Source of the DNA: Tubulanus polymorphus
Taxonomy: Eukaryota > Nemertea > Palaeonemertea > Tubulaniformes > Tubulanidae
Direction of reading: 5' to 3'
NCBI RefSeq assembly: GCF_964204645.1
Contig: NC_134034.1
Location: 7,371,414-7,435,413 of the forward strand
DNA length: 64,000 nt
The translations under genes were made by a program, and so were the position numbers. The notes beneath the pieces are model-generated. The model had not been told where the DNA came from. It saw nothing but the letters and a program-made list of their open reading frames with translations, and ran no database searches. Below, in pieces: positions 10,781-19,834 of this stretch (its first letter is position 1; each line of letters opens with the position of its first letter).

Positions 10781-11318
10781 TTATTATAGAAATATTTTTA
10801 CTTTCAATATTTGAAAATGTTATAACCCCAGTTGATAATAATGTCATATATCCACCTAATTGAAATGATAAATATCCAATCCATTTATTTAATTCAGTCA
10901 TAACTAAATAATCATTTTTTAAATCGGAATATAATCTATTTTCATCTTCAATTGGTAGTATATAATTACATAATTTACTATAACCTTTTACTACATTTTC
11001 TGATATCGCGTCATTAATTCTAGCTGTTCTCGCGGCTTCATAAATCTTAAATAATCTAATAATTTCATCTGATTTCATTGTATCTAATTCATTATAAGTT
11101 AAATTTTTACGGACAAAATTTTTACATTTTCCAGATGCTATTAATATTTCTAATTGATGTTTACAGTAAAGATAATATTCATAATTATTATTTGTTGTAA
11201 CATTATTTAAAACACCATCATCTGGAATTAATTTGTTTTCTGTTATTCCTAAATCATCTAAAGTTTTTTCAATTGGAACATCACCATTTTTAGATTTTAT
11301 TTTCTTTTCACCTACCAT
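10728..11318 (-). CDS. 196-residue element protein, unknown, possible C-terminal membrane segment
   Basis: A mainly helical protein with an acidic, asparagine-rich N-terminal third, a K/E-rich middle and a moderately hydrophobic stretch near residues 155-175 (GYLSFQLGGYMTLLSTGVIT) that may be a membrane span. It starts in a canonical late-type motif (T-run, then TATAAATGG). The counterpart in copy B (55454-56039) is broken by stop codons. It lies between the repeat spacer and the small membrane protein. I do not recognise it; a virion component is possible. Confidence 0.6.
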   Translation of the reverse strand: MVGEKKIKSKNGDVPIEKTLDDLGITENKLIPDDGVLNNVTTNNNYEYYLYCKHQLEILIASGKCKNFVRKNLTYNELDTMKSDEIIRLFKIYEAARTARINDAISENVVKGYSKLCNYILPIEDENRLYSDLKNDYLVMTELNKWIGYLSFQLGGYMTLLSTGVITFSNIESKNISIINERGGRSEEKTEITETN

Positions 11319-11340
11319 TTATATAACAAAAAAATTATTT
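11316..11340 (-). promoter_or_regulatory. Late-type promoter/initiator of the 196-residue gene
   Basis: Read on the minus strand: AATTTTTTTGTTATATAAATG, with the last three bases the start codon. The same arrangement precedes most genes in the block. Confidence 0.6.
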
Positions 11341-11650
11341 GTGATGTTGCAACTACTAGAATTCAACTAGAATGTAACTAGAATTCAACTAGATTAACAA
11401 GCTAGTTGAAATATTGTTATTTTTGTTTATTTCTTGTTAAATCTAGTTGATTTTTGTTCCAACTACCAATAACTAGAATTCAACTAGAATGTAACTAGAA
11501 TTAAACTAGATTAACAAGCTAGTTACAATATTGTTAAATTCTAGTTGAATTCTAGTTACAACTACCAATAACTAGAATTGTAACTAAATATGTAATTGAT
11601 TAACAAACTAATTGAATTTAAATAAATTCATATTTAAATGGGTGTTGTAA
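11341..11650. repeat. AACTAGAATTC-type repeat spacer of copy A
   Basis: An intergenic spacer made of short, partly palindromic units: AACTAGAATTC, AACTAGAATGT, AACTAGATTAAC and AAGCTAGTT, in direct and inverted order. The equivalent place in copy B (55140-55440) has the same units in a slightly different arrangement. It is the longest non-coding gap between the genes of the body. A replication, packaging or insulator role is only a guess. Confidence 0.85.
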
Positions 11651-11665
11651 TCTAAATAGTAATTT

Positions 11666-12226
11666 TTATCTTTTAATATTTTTCAACTTATCCATATATT
11701 CATTATGTAAATCATGTGGAATAATATCATTTTCCTCAAGTGCATTTTTCATCGATTTTCTATCTTTATTGTAGAAAAAAACTAGAAATCTAATGTTTTC
11801 TCTAAAGTCTTTAACAATTGAATTATATTTTTGATTTAAAACCCAAGTTGTTATCCCAAAATGTCTCCCGGAGAAAGCTAAATAACATAACTCACTTTCT
11901 CTAACTTTTGAATCATGTAAATTTGCACAATCATCTATGATAAATAATGTATTTGATCCTTTATAAATATCAATTGCTATTTTTATACAATTATCTAAAT
12001 TTTCTTTTACTGTTTTAGGATCTAATATAATAAATTTATTATTTCTAGTAATATTTCGATCATAAGTTTGATTAAATTCATATGTTGGACAAAATAATAC
12101 TATATTATCAAAATAGTTTTTATAAACAGTTTCTAATAAATTTAATATAAAATAAGTTTTTCCACAATTTGTTACACCAGAAATTAACATATTATGAGGC
12201 TTAAATATGAATAATTCCTTATTCAT
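11666..12226 (-). CDS. A32/FtsK-HerA type genome packaging ATPase
   Basis: The 186-residue protein has a Walker A motif, GVTNCGKT, at about residues 17-24 (near 12156-12180) and a Walker B motif, LFIIDDCAN, at about residues 94-102 (near 11926-11949), followed by a sensor-like asparagine in WVLNQ. Size and layout fit the compact packaging ATPases of Polintons, virophages and NCLDVs, which drive DNA into preformed capsids; the role is inferred from the family. The frame is intact here. Its ATG sits in TATAAATG, and the T of that motif overlaps the stop codon of the integrase gene. Copy B carries a rearranged version at 54278-55100. Confidence 0.85.
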   Translation of the reverse strand: MNKELFIFKPHNMLISGVTNCGKTYFILNLLETVYKNYFDNIVLFCPTYEFNQTYDRNITRNNKFIILDPKTVKENLDNCIKIAIDIYKGSNTLFIIDDCANLHDSKVRESELCYLAFSGRHFGITTWVLNQKYNSIVKDFRENIRFLVFFYNKDRKSMKNALEENDIIPHDLHNEYMDKLKNIKR

Positions 12227-13353
12227 TTATATATTTTTAATTTTACTTGATAATATCCATTTATTGAATTTATTTGGCCATCCAACCCATTTTACTAAAG
12301 AATATTTTTTCTTTTAATAGTTTTTGTTTTTAATACTTTTTCAATTTTATATTCTTGTTCTAGATTTTCAGTAGTTAAACTTAATTCTTCTTCGTAAAAG
12401 TAGCCATCAACTTCTTCACCATCTAAATCTTCTAATTTATAGACATATGGTTTTGTTGTTATTACCTTTTTTATTTTATATATTTCTCTAGTAAAATTTC
12501 GATCGTATCCTTTATCAAATATCTTTTTATACTTAGAAATTCTAACATTTTGACCAACTTTAAATTTAGGTTCACCAAAATCATCTACAAGAAATACTCC
12601 ATATAAATTATTCCAAACAATTTCAGCATTTTCAGGTTTTCTAGCATCAATAGGTTTCATTCCAATAGAAGAATGATAAGAATTATTATAACCTTCTATC
12701 AATTTTGGTAAAACATCAATCCATTTTAAAGTATTATTTGCTGTAAAATATTTCCACATTCTTGTTCTTAATGTTCTATTAAATCGTTCAACAACTGCTG
12801 CTTTTTTATCTGATTTTGTTGAAAAATATTTAATATTATGATTATCTAAGAGCTCATGAACAAGTGAATTATCAAACTCTTTTCCATCATCAAATTGTAT
12901 TTTTTCTGGTTTTAGTTTATCATCCGAAAGAAATTTTCTTAAAACATTTGATGTTTGTACAGCATCTTTTCTATAAAGTGGGAAGCTCCATACATAACGA
13001 CTAAAAATATCAATTATATTCAATAACCACCAATAATCATCATTATCTTTCGTAACATTTTTCATATCAATTAAATCTCCTTGCCACTGTTGATCTACAT
13101 AACTTACCATAGTTTTACGAGTTTTATATTTTCTAACAATTTTTTTATGTGTTGTGTATGTTGGTTGTTCTAACATAAATTCATTTATATCTTTATATTT
13201 AACTAAATTGTGTGGGATTATCTTATCTAATTTATCTTGTTTTACTTTACACCATATATTTTTAGTAGAAGGATAAGCAACCGAACTCTCAGGGTTGTAA
13301 TATAAATTTCTTAAATATTGTTCTTTAGTATTAGGAGTTTTTTTACCTCCCAT
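12227..13353 (-). pseudogene. INT: Retrovirus-type DDE integrase with chromodomain, frameshifted (copy A)
   Basis: The protein contains an integrase catalytic core with the three acidic residues in GDLID (near 13064-13082), FDDGKEF (near 12878-12896) and VVERFNR (near 12780-12797), then a C-terminal region and a short chromodomain with a KWVGWP motif. In copy A a lost A in an A-run near 12295 shifts the frame just before the chromodomain, so the 352-residue frame ends early. The intact 375-residue version is at 53150-54277. Integrases of this family join Polinton ends to host DNA, making 6-bp duplications, as seen at this copy's ends. The chromodomain may guide targeting to chromatin marks, by analogy with chromoviruses. 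Confidence 0.92.
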
Positions 13354-13383
13354 TTATATATCGTTAATTTTAACTTTATATTT

Positions 13384-14631
13384 CTAATATTGAATACTAT
13401 CTAACTGTGAATTTACAATATTTAATTGTGCGTCAGATATAATATAAATGTGCATTTTGAAATTTTTGTCTCCTTTTTTCTTTTTCATGAATAATCGTAT
13501 TCCATCTTTAGTGTTTTGTAATTTCTTCCCAGAACCATGTAATGAATTATCCTCTGTTGTTCTAAAATCTAACCATAATGCATATTTATTACCGGTATAA
13601 TAATCAATTTGATTAATATTACAATTTTCAAATGATTTTACTTTTTCATTCATAAAATGTTTTCTAATTTCTGGCCATTGATCAATCATTCTCATTCCTT
13701 GACAAAATATTTTATTTGCTATTCCTTCGATAGTTATTTCAACTTTTGTTATTTCAGGATTATAATAATTATCTACCTTTATTGGACCATTAGAATATGT
13801 TGCAATGGTAAAAAATATTAATATACCTTTAATAGATCTTCTTGGGAAGTTAATATTCTCATTAATTATTTCATCATTTGCATTAATAGTTACAGTTTTA
13901 AATTTATCAATATAATCATATAATAATGAAAATCCTTGATTGTATTCAGTTTGAATTGTGCTAGCAATATTTTCATTAGTTACTGTGTTATATTCTAAAC
14001 ATATATTCGATAATTTATAACCCATATCTTTAACAACGCTAGATAATAAAATTTCATTTACAGGAGCAAATGTTATCTCAAATATAATATCTTCTTGAAT
14101 TGCATATTTATATAAAGGTGCATTGTTATTTATCAATTCAAAGTCTAATGGAATTTTATATTTGCTTCCATAAATCTTTTTAATCAAATTATCTGAGGCA
14201 CGAGTTACTATTGCGTCATTAGCTCCTGATCTTAATTTATTATGGTTTTCCGATTGAATACCCTGAAATATCATATTATTTCTATTTTCTTTAGTTAACC
14301 ATAAATCTTTATAATGCATAAATAAATTATAATCATCTAATGAGAAAACTGTTTCTGGACCAAACTTTATAATTAATTTTTTAATCAAATATCTCCCAAC
14401 ATTATCGACAACATAATTATTATCATGACCAGTTACTTTTATATCGGCTGATAAATAAATACTGTTTGGAACATAAAAAGTATTTTGTGTTAATCTAGGA
14501 ATTCTAACATATAAAGTTTCATCGGGATTAATATTTGAAGGGTTATGAGTAATTATATGATGTGATCTTTCTGCTTTAATAGCATTAGATATTCTAGAAA
14601 TCTTAGAGGGACTTATATAACTCCCACTCAT
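13384..14631 (-). CDS. Probable double-jelly-roll major capsid protein (hexon-like)
   Basis: A 415-residue, beta-rich protein without membrane segments or enzymatic motifs. The frame is uninterrupted. It lies between the membrane-active coiled-coil gene and the integrase, starts in a late-type motif (AATTTTTTTGTTAAATAAATG), and is among the largest products of the structural block. Alternating hydrophobic strands, an NNAPLYKYAIQEDIIFEI segment near the middle and conserved aromatic turns fit a double-jelly-roll capsid subunit; the assignment rests on size, context and strand pattern, not on a decisive motif. It is somewhat shorter than many Polinton capsid proteins. Copy B (51877-53119) is highly similar but frameshifted near 52066. 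Confidence 0.65.
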   Translation of the reverse strand: MSGSYISPSKISRISNAIKAERSHHIITHNPSNINPDETLYVRIPRLTQNTFYVPNSIYLSADIKVTGHDNNYVVDNVGRYLIKKLIIKFGPETVFSLDDYNLFMHYKDLWLTKENRNNMIFQGIQSENHNKLRSGANDAIVTRASDNLIKKIYGSKYKIPLDFELINNNAPLYKYAIQEDIIFEITFAPVNEILLSSVVKDMGYKLSNICLEYNTVTNENIASTIQTEYNQGFSLLYDYIDKFKTVTINANDEIINENINFPRRSIKGILIFFTIATYSNGPIKVDNYYNPEITKVEITIEGIANKIFCQGMRMIDQWPEIRKHFMNEKVKSFENCNINQIDYYTGNKYALWLDFRTTEDNSLHGSGKKLQNTKDGIRLFMKKKKGDKNFKMHIYIISDAQLNIVNSQLDSIQY

Positions 14632-14651
14632 TTATTTAACAAAAAAATTAA
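14629..14651 (-). promoter_or_regulatory. Late-type promoter of the capsid gene
   Basis: Minus-strand sequence: TTAATTTTTTT, GTTAAA, TAAATG, with the start codon at the end. Spacing between T-run and TAAATG is the same as at neighbouring genes. Confidence 0.6.
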
Positions 14652-16083
14652 TTATTTATTTTTGATCATGTTTACTAAACCAAAAATAATAGCACTTACA
14701 ACTGTAATTAAAAATAAAATAATATGTTCAGCAGCAAAGTTAAGAATATTCCCAGCAGATTTCAATATAAAACCAACAATTGATGCAATAACTCCTGGCA
14801 ATGCTGCAGCAGATTTTTTAGATAGTTCCCATAAATATTTTGCTAATTTCTTTAAACCATCTTTAACTTTATCTTGTATAGAATTATTATCATTCGGGGG
14901 TTTATCCGGTTTATTGGGAGTAGGAGTAGATTTCAAAGCATTTGATATTGCTAAACCAATTGTTGTAAATAACATAGTTACAGCTGTTAGAATTGAAAGA
15001 ATTGTTATTCCTTCTAATTTAAATAATAATCTTATTCTGTCTTTTAAATATTTCAGAATTTGGTTTAATCAACAAATCTTTAAAAATAACTTTTAATCTA
15101 TTAATATTATAATCATATGATTTTAACAATAATTTAATTTCTTCTTTTTGTAATTCTATGTTATATTCTAAATCATCTTTTTCTTTTTCTAAACGTAATT
15201 CTTTTTGCCTATATTCTATTTCATCAATTACTTGATGATCTAAATCAGACTTTAATTGTTCTATTTCTTTATTTTTATCAGTTAATTCTTTTTCTAAAGT
15301 TCTAATTTTAAAATCTCTTATACTTTTATCATGCGCAATTTTATTAGATGCATTTCTTATACTAATAATTTCTCTAATTGCTTTATCAGAAAATATATCT
15401 AAATCTTCTAATTCTTGATTTGTTGCATCAATTAATCCATTCGGTAAAAGTTTTTCAATTGGAACTTTATTTGATTTAAGTTTACTATTTTTGGAAGTTA
15501 TATTCTGTTCAGAAGTTGTTTCTGTTTCTGATTTCTTTTTGATTATTTCAAACAATTCATTAATTCTTTGTTTAAATACATCTATATTATCATCTATTTC
15601 TTTTTGTGTAACATCAGTTATTTCATTACTATTACTTATTATTTTAATTCTATCTGGTTTTAATTTTTCTAAAGTTGATTCTGATAATATTTTATTTTTA
15701 TTATTTTTATAAGTGATATCAATATAATAATCACCTTTCAAACGATAATAACATTTACCATTATCTAAAAATTTTAATTGATCTGCTAAAAGTCCAACGT
15801 CTTCATCATTTATGTTAAGTTTAGATTTTTCAATTAAATCTTCTAATTTAGGTATTTTGTTTAAATTATCTAAATCTTGTTTTACTAAATCTGGGTCTAA
15901 ATTTTCAGGATTTAATTGTGATTCAGCATTTTTAATATAATCAGGCATATTTAAATTATTATTATATTCTGGCTCATTACCATCATTAAAACTTGTTTCA
16001 TCAAAATCAGGTGGTTGTTCATCAGTTATACCAGGTTCATCAAAATTATCCATTCCAATATCTTCTCCACCTTCTACATCCAT
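14652..16083 (-). pseudogene. Coiled-coil protein with C-terminal membrane-active region, frameshifted (copy A)
   Basis: The N-terminal part is acidic, the middle (about residues 230-330) is a long charged coiled coil, and the C-terminal part has hydrophobic or amphipathic segments (LFTTIGLAISNALK, ALPGVIASIVGFILKSAGNI, HIILFLITVVSAIIFGLV). A frameshift between about 14975 and 15060 separates the coiled coil from the C-terminal region; copy B (50396-51852) keeps both in one frame. Between copies the C-terminal two thirds is nearly identical, but the N-terminal third is strongly divergent. A fibre- or membrane-penetration role is possible but unproven. It has a clear late-type motif at its ATG. 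Confidence 0.7.
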
Positions 16084-16104
16084 TTATATAATAAAAAAAT
16101 TAAA
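16081..16104 (-). promoter_or_regulatory. Late-type promoter of the coiled-coil gene
   Basis: Minus strand: AATTTTTTTATTATATAAATG, ending in the start codon. It overlaps the end of the upstream gene. Confidence 0.6.
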
Positions 16105-17479
16105 ATTTAAAATATAATATTCCTCCAATTACAATTCCTATACAAGTTATAGCTAATTTAGTATTTTCATGGGATCTATTATCATTATCAGTTTTAATTA
16201 TATCATGTTGAATATTATCAGTTCTTATATCTTCTGATGTATTGTAATCTTTTATTTTAGAATCATTATTTAATTTAATATTCTTAGTTTTAGTTTCAGT
16301 TGATTAAATGTGTTTTTTATTTTTTTCACCTTCCATTAATTTTGGAGCAGTGATAATCTTTTTATTTATATCATTCAATCCAAATGAATTATTTATTGTT
16401 GCAGTTTTAATTAGATTATTATAACCAATTATTTTTCCCATCTTTAATACTAAATCATTAGAAATAATAAATAGATTAGGACCTATACAATAATTTAATC
16501 TAATATGTGATTTATCTAAATAATTTTGATATCTTACAATGTTTTCTGGAATCGATCTATTTTTATCATTATGTATGGAATCTTCAAATAAAACTTTAAA
16601 TTGTTTTTGTGTATCGAATGATGTATTCAAATTTCCAATTATCGGCGATCTTGTTTCAACTTGCGCACCTAAAATACATATCAAATAAGTTCTAATAGAT
16701 GGATTTATTCTTTGTATTCCGGCTTTAGTAAAACCTTCATTATTTTCTAAAATGAAATAAACCCAACCATTATTGTTTTCTTGTTTTAAATTATCATAAA
16801 ATTTCGGTAATTTATTGAAATTTAATGTTTCTAAATCCTTAGTTTCTATTTTACTTTTATTATTATAGATATTATAAAAACTATTAGATGGTATGGGAAG
16901 TGCACAATATTCTGCAATCTTTTTAGGGCAAGGAAGTGATCTTATTGTTCCAATTTTTGTTCTAAAATCAGAATCATTTATATCTATATTAAATTCATTA
17001 CAAATTTTATAAAACTTTGATAAATTAATATTATTATCTAATTCTTTAAAATATCTTGATCCTGGTAATGCACACTCTAATTCATTTAATATTATTCTGA
17101 TTTGAAAGTATGTATGAAATCTAAATAAACTTTGAATTAATTTATATTTAGAATTATTCAAATGATCATTCCAACTAATTCCACAACCTGTTGTTGCACA
17201 ATAAACAGCAAAATTTAATTGATTCTGCCAATACTTCATATTAGATTTTAATAACCATTGTTTTTCATCTTTCAATTTTTTAAAATCAATTAAATATACA
17301 TGAAATATATTTTCCATCTTTGCATTAAAATTATTAGTTTCAGTAACATAAATTTCTAAATTAGTTAATGAATCTAAAACTTCATTTCTATATGTAATAT
17401 CTTTATTAAAATCTATTGCAGGAATATTATATTTAATTGATTTATTATATTGGAAAGCTTTTGGAAAACTATCTACCAT
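16100..17479 (-). pseudogene. Conserved element protein, about 459 residues, unknown, interrupted by TAA (copy A)
   Basis: The main frame covers 391 residues and ends at TAA (16304-16306); copy B has CAA there and continues to a C-terminal hydrophobic tail (TCIGIVIGGILYFKF), a likely membrane anchor. The same tail sequence is present in copy A downstream of the stop. The body has a WLLKSNMKYWQNQL segment, several cysteines (CATTGCG) and no enzyme motif that I recognise. I looked for a His-Asp-Cys protease arrangement and did not find one. Expression from a late-type motif and its place among structural genes suggest a virion protein. Confidence 0.6.
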
Positions 17480-17500
17480 TTATTTAATAAAAAAATTAAT
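17477..17500 (-). promoter_or_regulatory. Late-type promoter of the 459-residue gene
   Basis: Minus strand: TAATTTTTTTATTAAATAAATG pattern, shown here in parts: T-run, ATTAAA, TAAATG. The start codon is the ATG. Confidence 0.6.
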
Positions 17501-17930
17501 AATTTATTAATTCTTTTAATAATTTATCTTGTTCTTCAACTGTTATATGACCATTTAAACTTATTATATAATCTAGTGTGTTCTTTAATTTATTAATTTC
17601 TTTTATATTAGTTTTAATTTTTTCTTTATTACTTTTTATATTTAATTTTGAACTTATACCAGTTAAAACACTTGAACTTAATCCTAACACACCAATTGAT
17701 ATAGCTAAAGGTGTTAATGGGCTGAATATTGCTAAAAATGTTATTACAGAACTAATTGTAACCGAACCACTTATAATCAAATAATATATAATTTTACTTT
17801 TTAAATTTTTTTTCTTTTTTATCTTTAAGTCACTTTCAAATTCTAATATTTGTTTTTCTAAATATATTTTTAATTTAGTTTTATTTATATCATGAGGAAA
17901 AATATCAATACTATCAACTTTATCTTCCAT
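17496..17930 (-). CDS. Small membrane protein with two predicted spans (copy A)
   Basis: A 144-residue protein: a charged N-terminal segment, two adjacent hydrophobic stretches at about residues 46-70 and 73-90 (YYLIISGSVTISSVITFLAIF and LTPLAISIGVLGLSSSVL), then a lysine-rich helical tail. This is a hairpin membrane topology. It starts in a late-type motif. Copy B (48544-48977) has a frameshift in its N-terminal part. No family recognised; a virion membrane or capsid-associated role is possible. Confidence 0.6.
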   Translation of the reverse strand: MEDKVDSIDIFPHDINKTKLKIYLEKQILEFESDLKIKKKKNLKSKIIYYLIISGSVTISSVITFLAIFSPLTPLAISIGVLGLSSSVLTGISSKLNIKSNKEKIKTNIKEINKLKNTLDYIISLNGHITVEEQDKLLKELINY

Positions 17931-17949
17931 TTATTTAGAAAAAAAATTA

Positions 17950-18372
17950 CTAATTAGTAAACTTATAAGCAACAAATATAACAATAACAGTTCCACCTAA
18001 AATCCAAAGTATTTCATATTTCTTCTGTTCTTTACTTGGGGTATGATAATCTGATAATTTAGGTTTGTATAGATGTAATTTTTCTTTATTGGTTACCGCG
18101 TTATATAAACTCATTGCATCATCAACTGATTGAAAATCTCTATGTGAAATCTTCTGATCATATAATTCTTTGTTAATATAATCCATATAGTTTTGCCTCT
18201 TTTCTCTATATTCTTCTGCTGCTTTATTGTATTTCTCTAATGCTAAGTTATGTCTTCTTTGTTCTCCTAATGACCTATTTTTATCAATATGTTTAAATAA
18301 ATATCCACCACCAGTAAATGCCAAAGCGTTAACAATTGCCGATCCTATAATAGTTATAATTGCAGAAGCCAT
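17950..18372 (-). CDS. Membrane protein with N- and C-terminal spans, 140 residues (copy A)
   Basis: A hydrophobic segment at about residues 4-26 (AIITIIGSAIVNALAFTGGG) and another near residues 122-136 (ILWILGGTVIVIFVAY) enclose a charged helical middle rich in K, E, Q and Y. It starts in TAAATAAATG with a T-run upstream. The copy B version (48104-48524) contains stop codons after residue 45. Function unknown. Confidence 0.6.
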   Translation of the reverse strand: MASAIITIIGSAIVNALAFTGGGYLFKHIDKNRSLGEQRRHNLALEKYNKAAEEYREKRQNYMDYINKELYDQKISHRDFQSVDDAMSLYNAVTNKEKLHLYKPKLSDYHTPSKEQKKYEILWILGGTVIVIFVAYKFTN

Positions 18373-18396
18373 TTATTTAGTAAAATAATTACGCAT

Positions 18397-18618
18397 TTAT
18401 ATGGGAGGAATATATTTTTGTTTTTCCAAATAATCAATAGTTAAATTAGATAAAGTAACTGCTAATGTTAATTTTAAGATATCATTTATATCAAATCTAT
18501 CAACATTAACACTTCCCATTTTGAATACTTTTTTTAATACCATTGAATAACCAACAGTTCCAACTGATAGTAATGCGCCATTATATAATCCAGTTATTAT
18601 CCACTTATTATCACTCAT
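18397..18618 (-). CDS. 73-residue element protein with hydrophobic N-terminus (copy A)
   Basis: A very small protein with a hydrophobic stretch at residues 6-28 and a second weaker one near residues 48-60. It is identical in length and almost in sequence to 47858-48079 of copy B, which supports it as a real gene. Its start codon directly follows the stop codon of the upstream gene (TAGATG here, TAAATG in copy B), so stop and late-type motif overlap. Confidence 0.65.
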   Translation of the reverse strand: MSDNKWIITGLYNGALLSVGTVGYSMVLKKVFKMGSVNVDRFDINDILKLTLAVTLSNLTIDYLEKQKYIPPI

Positions 18619-18961
18619 CTATTGATCAAAAAAATTACTATCTTCAAAATATTTAGTTATCTTAGTGATGATTAATTCAACATTTATTTTATTACTAGTT
18701 TCATTTGTATATATTTCAATTATTATTTTTTTAATATCATCGATGATAAAATCTTCATCTAATTCATAAAATCTTAAAGATTCTCTAATTTCTAATTTCT
18801 AGTTTCTTTATCTATTGTTTTTTCATACTTAAATGTTGTTTCATTAGAAAATGCAATATTTTTGATTTGTGTAATTGCATCATTAATGTTAAATTTCATT
18901 TCTTTCTCACGTTTAAAATCAAACCCAAAACATATACTCGGTCCAACAGTTATATTCATTT
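18619..18961 (-). pseudogene. Remnant of the 118-residue element gene (copy A)
   Basis: The start and the end match the intact gene at 47501-47857, but near 18790 a small deletion and changed frame break it. The first codons follow a late-type motif (T-run, then TATATAAATG). It is recognisable only through copy B. Confidence 0.75.
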
Positions 18962-18975
18962 ATATAGTGAAAAAA

Positions 18976-19764
18976 TTACTCTTTACATCTTATAACTAAT
19001 TCATAAATTACAGGAAAGTTATTTAAATCAATTAAATAACCATTATGATTTCTTATTTCTAATTTAAAATTATTGAAATGTGGAATACAAGGTTTGAAAT
19101 CACATTCAGTTAAATTATAATTTATTTGAGTTCCAAATTGTTTGACATTTTTTAATGGTAAAATATTTAATATACTAGAATTACAAATTGTATCTTTAGT
19201 TGCTTCAAATGTTTTTGTTGGGTTAATTAAATTGCAATAAATATAAAAATGTGTAAAAGGTATTGAGTTTGATATACCGTATATGTTTCCAATAATAAGT
19301 TTATTTGGAGGAATTCCTAACAGTTTAGCAAAAGGTTTTTTTACTGCGTAAGCATGTCTTCTTAACATAAATGAATCAGGACTAATATTTTCATCATCAA
19401 ACTTTACTTTAATTTTATTAGAGCTCTCACTTTTTATGAATTTAATATTAAATTTAGAATCACTACCTAACATAATCCGAGCTTTTCTATTAATTTCTTG
19501 CGCTAATGTTTCTAAATTATATAATCCTGGTGTAATCATAAGTTGAAAATTATTATTACTACGTTTATCAAGAATAAAAAAGCTTCTATGTTCATAAGTT
19601 TTATCTTATATATTGTAAAATGAGTTACATAAACTTATATTTACTAATTTTAAATCAACACAATTCTTAAATTCTCTATCTAATTGAACTAGTAAATTAT
19701 GTGATTTATAATTTGTAAGTTTTCTAGAATCAACATATATTCTGTATTCTTTTAATTCTACCAT
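18976..19764 (-). pseudogene. Penton-like minor capsid protein, interrupted (copy A)
   Basis: The protein should start at 19764 (late-type motif ATAAATAATGG) but has an in-frame TAA about 54 codons in, leaving a 187-residue open remainder. The remainder has the layout of Polinton/adintovirus pentons: a PGLYNLETLAQEIN helix, beta strands, a LLGIP turn, an FYIYCNLI strand, and a C-terminal strand pair (LEIRNHNGYLIDL and YELVI). Single-jelly-roll pentons close the capsid vertices; the role is by family resemblance. Copy B (46726-47484) has its own stop at a different place. The central part differs much more between copies than the flanks. Confidence 0.7.
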
Positions 19765-19834
19765 TATTTATCACATAAAAAAATTACCGCTCATCACTAA
19801 AATTAATTTTAACAAAATTTTTCCTTAATAAATG
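19762..19834. promoter_or_regulatory. Divergent promoter region between penton and VLTF3-like genes (copy A)
   Basis: Toward the penton (minus strand) there is a T-run and ATAAATAATG. Toward the VLTF3-like gene (plus strand) there is CTCATCAC followed by TTTTTCCTTAATAAATGG. The two sides therefore carry the two motif classes seen across the element. The same layout is at 46656-46728 in copy B. Confidence 0.6.
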
